A stretch of 64,000 nt of DNA from JAFLBI01 sp964616465 (lineage in GTDB: Bacteria > Bacteroidota > Bacteroidia > Chitinophagales > Chitinophagaceae), in assembly GCA_964616465.1 (NCBI GenBank), contig CAZTTO010000002.1, forward strand, positions 124,001 through 188,000, given 5' to 3'. Numbering within the stretch: the first letter of the stretch is position 1; each line of letters opens with the position of its first letter. This document shows positions 61,110-64,000 of this stretch, piece after piece. The notes under the pieces are model-generated. The model did no database searches. It saw only the letters and a list, made by a program, of their open reading frames with translations, and was not told where the DNA came from. The position numbers and the translations under genes are program-made.

Positions 61110-61583
61110 ATGGAATGGGAACAGGGATACCAAAGTAAGTACCGCGGAAGCAAATCATTTACACAGCAAGAAGTGCATACAGCCAATGCCACAGGCTTTG
61201 GGGCTGCGGCCGACGACTATGCAGAAAGGGGAATTGACCTCAACGAACTGCTGATTATGAACAAACCAGCCACCTATTTTTTTAGGATGAATGGAGATGC
61301 TATGACTGGTTCGGGCATTCATGCCGGCGATGTGCTGGTTGTAGATCGCAGTTTAAAGCCTGCCGCAAATAAAATTATTGTGGCAGCAGTAGATGGTGAA
61401 CTGTATGTGCGCAGGTACCAACCAGGATTCAATCAGTGTGTATTGCAAGCAGATAATCGGAAGTATGGCGATATTACTATCCACGAGTTCAGCCATTTTC
61501 AAAGTTGGGGAGTGGTTACTTGCGTAATTCACCTGCTCGATTCGAGTTTACAACAGTTTCTGTCGCCTCGCTCCAAAAAATAA
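61110..61583 (+). CDS. umuD: UmuD homologue lacking the catalytic Ser and Lys
   Basis: 157 aa from the ATG at 61110 (MEWEQGYQSKYRG). It aligns with UmuD/LexA S24 proteins: ATGFGAAADDYAERGIDLNELLI (UmuD CGFPSPAADYVEQRIDLNQLLI), ATYFFRMNGDAMTGSGIHAGDVLVVDRS and VAAVDGELYVRRY, then NRKYGDITIHEFSHFQSWGVVTCVIH. The nucleophile in GDSM is Ala64 (GDAM), the general-base Lys in VK is Arg101 (VRR), and the cleavage Cys-Gly is Thr-Gly. Self-cleavage to UmuD' therefore looks impossible. UmuD normally activates UmuC in error-prone synthesis after RecA-stimulated cleavage. First gene of umuD-umuC-helicase. Confidence 0.92.
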   Translation: MEWEQGYQSKYRGSKSFTQQEVHTANATGFGAAADDYAERGIDLNELLIMNKPATYFFRMNGDAMTGSGIHAGDVLVVDRSLKPAANKIIVAAVDGELYVRRYQPGFNQCVLQADNRKYGDITIHEFSHFQSWGVVTCVIHLLDSSLQQFLSPRSKK

Positions 61584-61588
61584 CATAC

Positions 61589-62869
61589 ATGTTTGCTATT
61601 GTAGACTGCAACAGCTTTTACTGCTCCTGCGAACGCGTGTTTCAACCAAAACACCAGTTTGAACCCGTTGTGGTGCTAAGCAACAACGATGGCTGCATCA
61701 TTGCAAGAACAGATGAAGCCAAAGAACTGGGCATAGCTATGGGTGCTCCTTTCTTTCAGGAAAAGAAGCGTATTGAAGCTGCCGGAGTTGCTGTTTACTC
61801 AAGCAATTACAACTTGTACGGCGATATGAGCAGAAGGGTGATGCAAATTCTGAAGGATGAAGTTGGCATAGAGCATGTAGAAGTGTACAGCGTAGATGAA
61901 GCATTCTTGCACCTGCATCATATTCCCGCAAACATGTATGAGGAATTCCTTGCATCGCTGAGGAATAAAATTGGTATGTGGACAGGCATTCAGGTTTCAA
62001 TAGGAGCTGCACCTACAAAAGTACTGTCGAAGGTGGCTAATAGACTAGCTAAGAAAAATAAAAAAGCTACCAACTGTTTGATGATTTTGTCTACTGATGA
62101 ACAGATACAACATGCACTCACTAAAACACCTATAGAAGATTTATGGGGAATTGGAAGACGCTATGCAGAAAAACTGCGCCAATGGAATATTACAACTGGA
62201 GCCGATTTGCAAAGCATGCCGCTTTCTTGGGCATCGAAACACTTAGGCGGTGTTGTAGGAGAAAGGTTGCTGAGAGAATTGAAAGGTGAACCTTGTATTC
62301 CCTTACAAGAGCCTAGAACGGATAAACAAATGATTGCTACTACGCGCATGTTTGGCCACACAGTAACAGAACTAAAGGACCTGGAAGAAGCAGTAGCTAC
62401 CTATACTGCAAGAGCAGCAGAAAAACTACGCCGTCAGCATGCAGTAGCGGGAGGTATATCTGTATTTGTTATTGAAAAAGCACCTCCGGTAGCAGGGAAA
62501 TTCAGACACGGTCCTAGCAGAAGTAGCTTTTATTTGATGCCAGTAGCAACGGCAGCTACAAACCTGCTCATTAAACCTGCATTGAGTATGATTCGACAAT
62601 TATTTAAACCGGGTCAGTCGTACAAAAAAGCGGGCGTACTACTAAGTCATATCGTTCCCGAAACGCATGTTCAAACCAATTTGTTTGGTCAGCCCGCAGG
62701 TAAAGAAAATAAAAAGCTCATGGAAATTATTGATAACATCAATTTTAGTCAGCGCAACGATATTCTTCAGTTTGCTACCACAGGTACCAGTCGAAATTGG
62801 AAAATGCAGCGAGGATATAAAAGTCGACATTACACCACTCGGTGGGACGAGTTGCGAGATGTATTTTAA
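61589..62869 (+). CDS. umuC: Error-prone DNA polymerase V subunit UmuC (Y-family)
   Basis: 426 aa from the ATG at 61589, 5 bases after the umuD stop. Y-family palm motifs: FAIVDCNSFYCSCERVFQP (catalytic Asp7), SNNDGCIIARTDEAKELG (metal and template contacts) and YSVDEAFLHL (catalytic Asp-Glu). The helix-hairpin-helix part (IEDLWGIGRRYAEKLRQWNI) and the little-finger domain (about 245-350) are complete. The C-terminal beta-clamp contact may be QTNLFGQP (about 370). It carries out translesion synthesis. Its partner UmuD is unusual. Confidence 0.96.
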   Translation: MFAIVDCNSFYCSCERVFQPKHQFEPVVVLSNNDGCIIARTDEAKELGIAMGAPFFQEKKRIEAAGVAVYSSNYNLYGDMSRRVMQILKDEVGIEHVEVYSVDEAFLHLHHIPANMYEEFLASLRNKIGMWTGIQVSIGAAPTKVLSKVANRLAKKNKKATNCLMILSTDEQIQHALTKTPIEDLWGIGRRYAEKLRQWNITTGADLQSMPLSWASKHLGGVVGERLLRELKGEPCIPLQEPRTDKQMIATTRMFGHTVTELKDLEEAVATYTARAAEKLRRQHAVAGGISVFVIEKAPPVAGKFRHGPSRSSFYLMPVATAATNLLIKPALSMIRQLFKPGQSYKKAGVLLSHIVPETHVQTNLFGQPAGKENKKLMEIIDNINFSQRNDILQFATTGTSRNWKMQRGYKSRHYTTRWDELRDVF

Positions 62870-62889
62870 AACAATAATAAACGTTAGGC

Positions 62890-64000
62890 ATGATGCAAGA
62901 AAAAAAATTAAGTGATGAGCAATTAGCTATTATACACTGTACAGGAAATGCACGTATAAATGCGGTAGCAGGATCAGGCAAAACAAGTACCCTCATTGCA
63001 TTTGCAGCGGAACAAGAAAAGCGGAAGAAAATTCTTTACTTGGCTTTTAACAGAACAGCTAAAGAAGATGCTGCCATTCGGTTTGCAGCAGAAGGACTGC
63101 ATCAAGTACAAACAGAAACACTTCACTCACTCGCCTTTCGAAGTTTAAATGTAGGCGCAAAATGGGAAGTATGTAACAAAGGATATCATGTAGATGAAGT
63201 TGCAAGAATGATTTCTTTTAGAGGTAAGAGAAGTACAGCAGAAGAAAAATACTTTTTAGCCTATCATGTACTTCAGTGTTTACAACATTTTTGTCAGCAT
63301 AACAGTGCATCACCCAATGGGGCAGAATATGCATGCAGCATTGCTGATGGACATGTACAAAGATTAGTAGAGCCACATATGAACTGGATAGAAAAACAAG
63401 TGGCCTATCTGTATAGCAGTATGCAAAATGGAAAAATTCCCATCACCCATGAGTTTTATTTAAAACAATTTCAACTTCAAAAGAACCCACTGCACGCACA
63501 CCTTATTTTGCTAGATGAAGCACAAGATGCATCGCCGGTAATGCTTGATATGATTCAGCAACAAAAATGTACGTGCTTATTGGTGGGCGATACACATCAA
63601 CAGATTTACAGTTGGCGATATGCTGTTAATGCATTGGAGCAAGTAGATTTTCCTTTGTTTCATTTGAGTAGAAGCTATAGACTACCACCAAATATTGCAA
63701 AACTTGCAGCCAACACATTGGCATTGAAAAAACCTGTTTCAATTATTGGTTGTGGAAATAGCCAACAACAAAAAACGCATGTGGTATTAGGAAGAACCAA
63801 TCAAGCTTTATTGTTGTATGCGTTAGAATGGGTTTTGCATCATCCAAAAGAAAAGTTATTTATGGAAGGACCACTTCAGAGCTACTTACAAAGCGAAGAT
63901 GGCATATCGTTGTACGATGTTTGGAATGTACTCTATGGCAAGAAACAATACATACGTCATCCCATTTTACAGCAATTACATTCAGAAGACCAGTTGAATG
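62890..64000 (+). CDS. UvrD-like superfamily 1 DNA helicase (partial)
   Basis: An open frame from the ATG at 62890 or 62893 continues to the window end (370 codons). Helicase motifs: Q-motif-like SDEQLAIIH, Walker A AVAGSGKTST (about 23-32), LAFNRTAKEDA (Ia), TLHSLAF (Ib), DEAQDASPVM (motif II) and LLVGDTHQQIYSWRYAVNAL (motif III), with RSYRLPP (motif IV start). It resembles UvrD/FBH1-type helicases. It starts 20 bases after umuC and so is probably co-transcribed, which suggests a part in processing damaged forks. Confidence 0.9.
   Translation, partial: MMQEKKLSDEQLAIIHCTGNARINAVAGSGKTSTLIAFAAEQEKRKKILYLAFNRTAKEDAAIRFAAEGLHQVQTETLHSLAFRSLNVGAKWEVCNKGYHVDEVARMISFRGKRSTAEEKYFLAYHVLQCLQHFCQHNSASPNGAEYACSIADGHVQRLVEPHMNWIEKQVAYLYSSMQNGKIPITHEFYLKQFQLQKNPLHAHLILLDEAQDASPVMLDMIQQQKCTCLLVGDTHQQIYSWRYAVNALEQVDFPLFHLSRSYRLPPNIAKLAANTLALKKPVSIIGCGNSQQQKTHVVLGRTNQALLLYALEWVLHHPKEKLFMEGPLQSYLQSEDGISLYDVWNVLYGKKQYIRHPILQQLHSEDQLN

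Noticed and set aside
61110..61583. Ser66 or another Ser as substitute nucleophile in UmuD
   Set aside because: The Ser in TGSGI aligns with the Gly/Ala of GGI/AGI in the family, not with the nucleophile, and the base Lys is also missing.
1..64000. tRNA, rRNA or tmRNA genes
   Set aside because: I looked in the intergenic spaces and found no cloverleaf or rRNA-like segment; short RNAs may still have been missed by eye.

Overview
The window looks like chromosome of a Bacteroidota species, most plausibly a Chitinophagaceae relative of Sediminibacterium, Ferruginibacter or Hydrotalea. The reasons are low GC, TAnnTTTG-type -7 promoter boxes, many lipoproteins, a GLPGLI-family protein, DUF4290, a CzcA-TolC fusion, and MurA with Asp in place of the usual Cys. 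The lineage is an inference; no rRNA or tRNA gene was seen.

Layout. 1-6.0 kb: a cut outer-membrane protein, an esterase-like lipoprotein that has lost its catalytic residues, recA with a clear terminator, an SDR, a DUF4397 lipoprotein and gmk. 6.2-8.9 kb: a sugar-nucleotide set (nucleotidyltransferase, WlbA/WbpB-like dehydrogenase, WlbB/WbpD-like acetyltransferase). 8.9-14.9 kb: a heavy-metal RND efflux operon whose pump is fused to its TolC-like outer-membrane factor. 15-22 kb: two tandem PKD lipoproteins and a very large PAS/GAF histidine kinase. 21.9-23.3 kb: a glycosyltransferase resembling glucosyl-3-phosphoglycerate synthase fused to an HAD phosphatase, possibly a one-polypeptide route to glucosylglycerate. 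23.5-33.6 kb: housekeeping and metabolism (YdbS/YdbT-like pair, flavin reductase, RidA, TsaB, an ArsR regulator beside a persulfide dioxygenase-rhodanese, RecO, PheS, DUF4290).

33.8-44 kb is the accessory core, all on the minus strand and visibly richer in A+T. A lipoprotein polymorphic toxin (631 aa) and its immunity gene are followed by a decaying array of displaced toxin-tip/immunity modules. Two carry the same tip family as the full toxin and three carry AHH (HNH/EndoVII-like) nuclease tips, each followed by an Imm11/DUF1629-like immunity protein. Frameshifts, truncated immunity genes, start-less tips, a scar and long direct repeats show repeated duplication and loss.

44.2-52.2 kb: murA, then a six-gene operon (NupG-like permease, two Tat-exported TIM-barrel isomerases, GMC dehydrogenase with its small subunit, aldehyde dehydrogenase) that looks like periplasmic sugar or polyol oxidation. 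52.2-58 kb: a beta-barrel/GLPGLI pair, two small Cys-containing secreted paralogues, a NarL-type regulator and a small barrel protein. 58.4-64 kb: a glutathione peroxidase, an NAD(P)-binding protein, a ThiY-like protein without signal peptide, and a mutagenesis operon: a UmuD homologue lacking both catalytic residues, UmuC, and a UvrD-like helicase that runs off the window.
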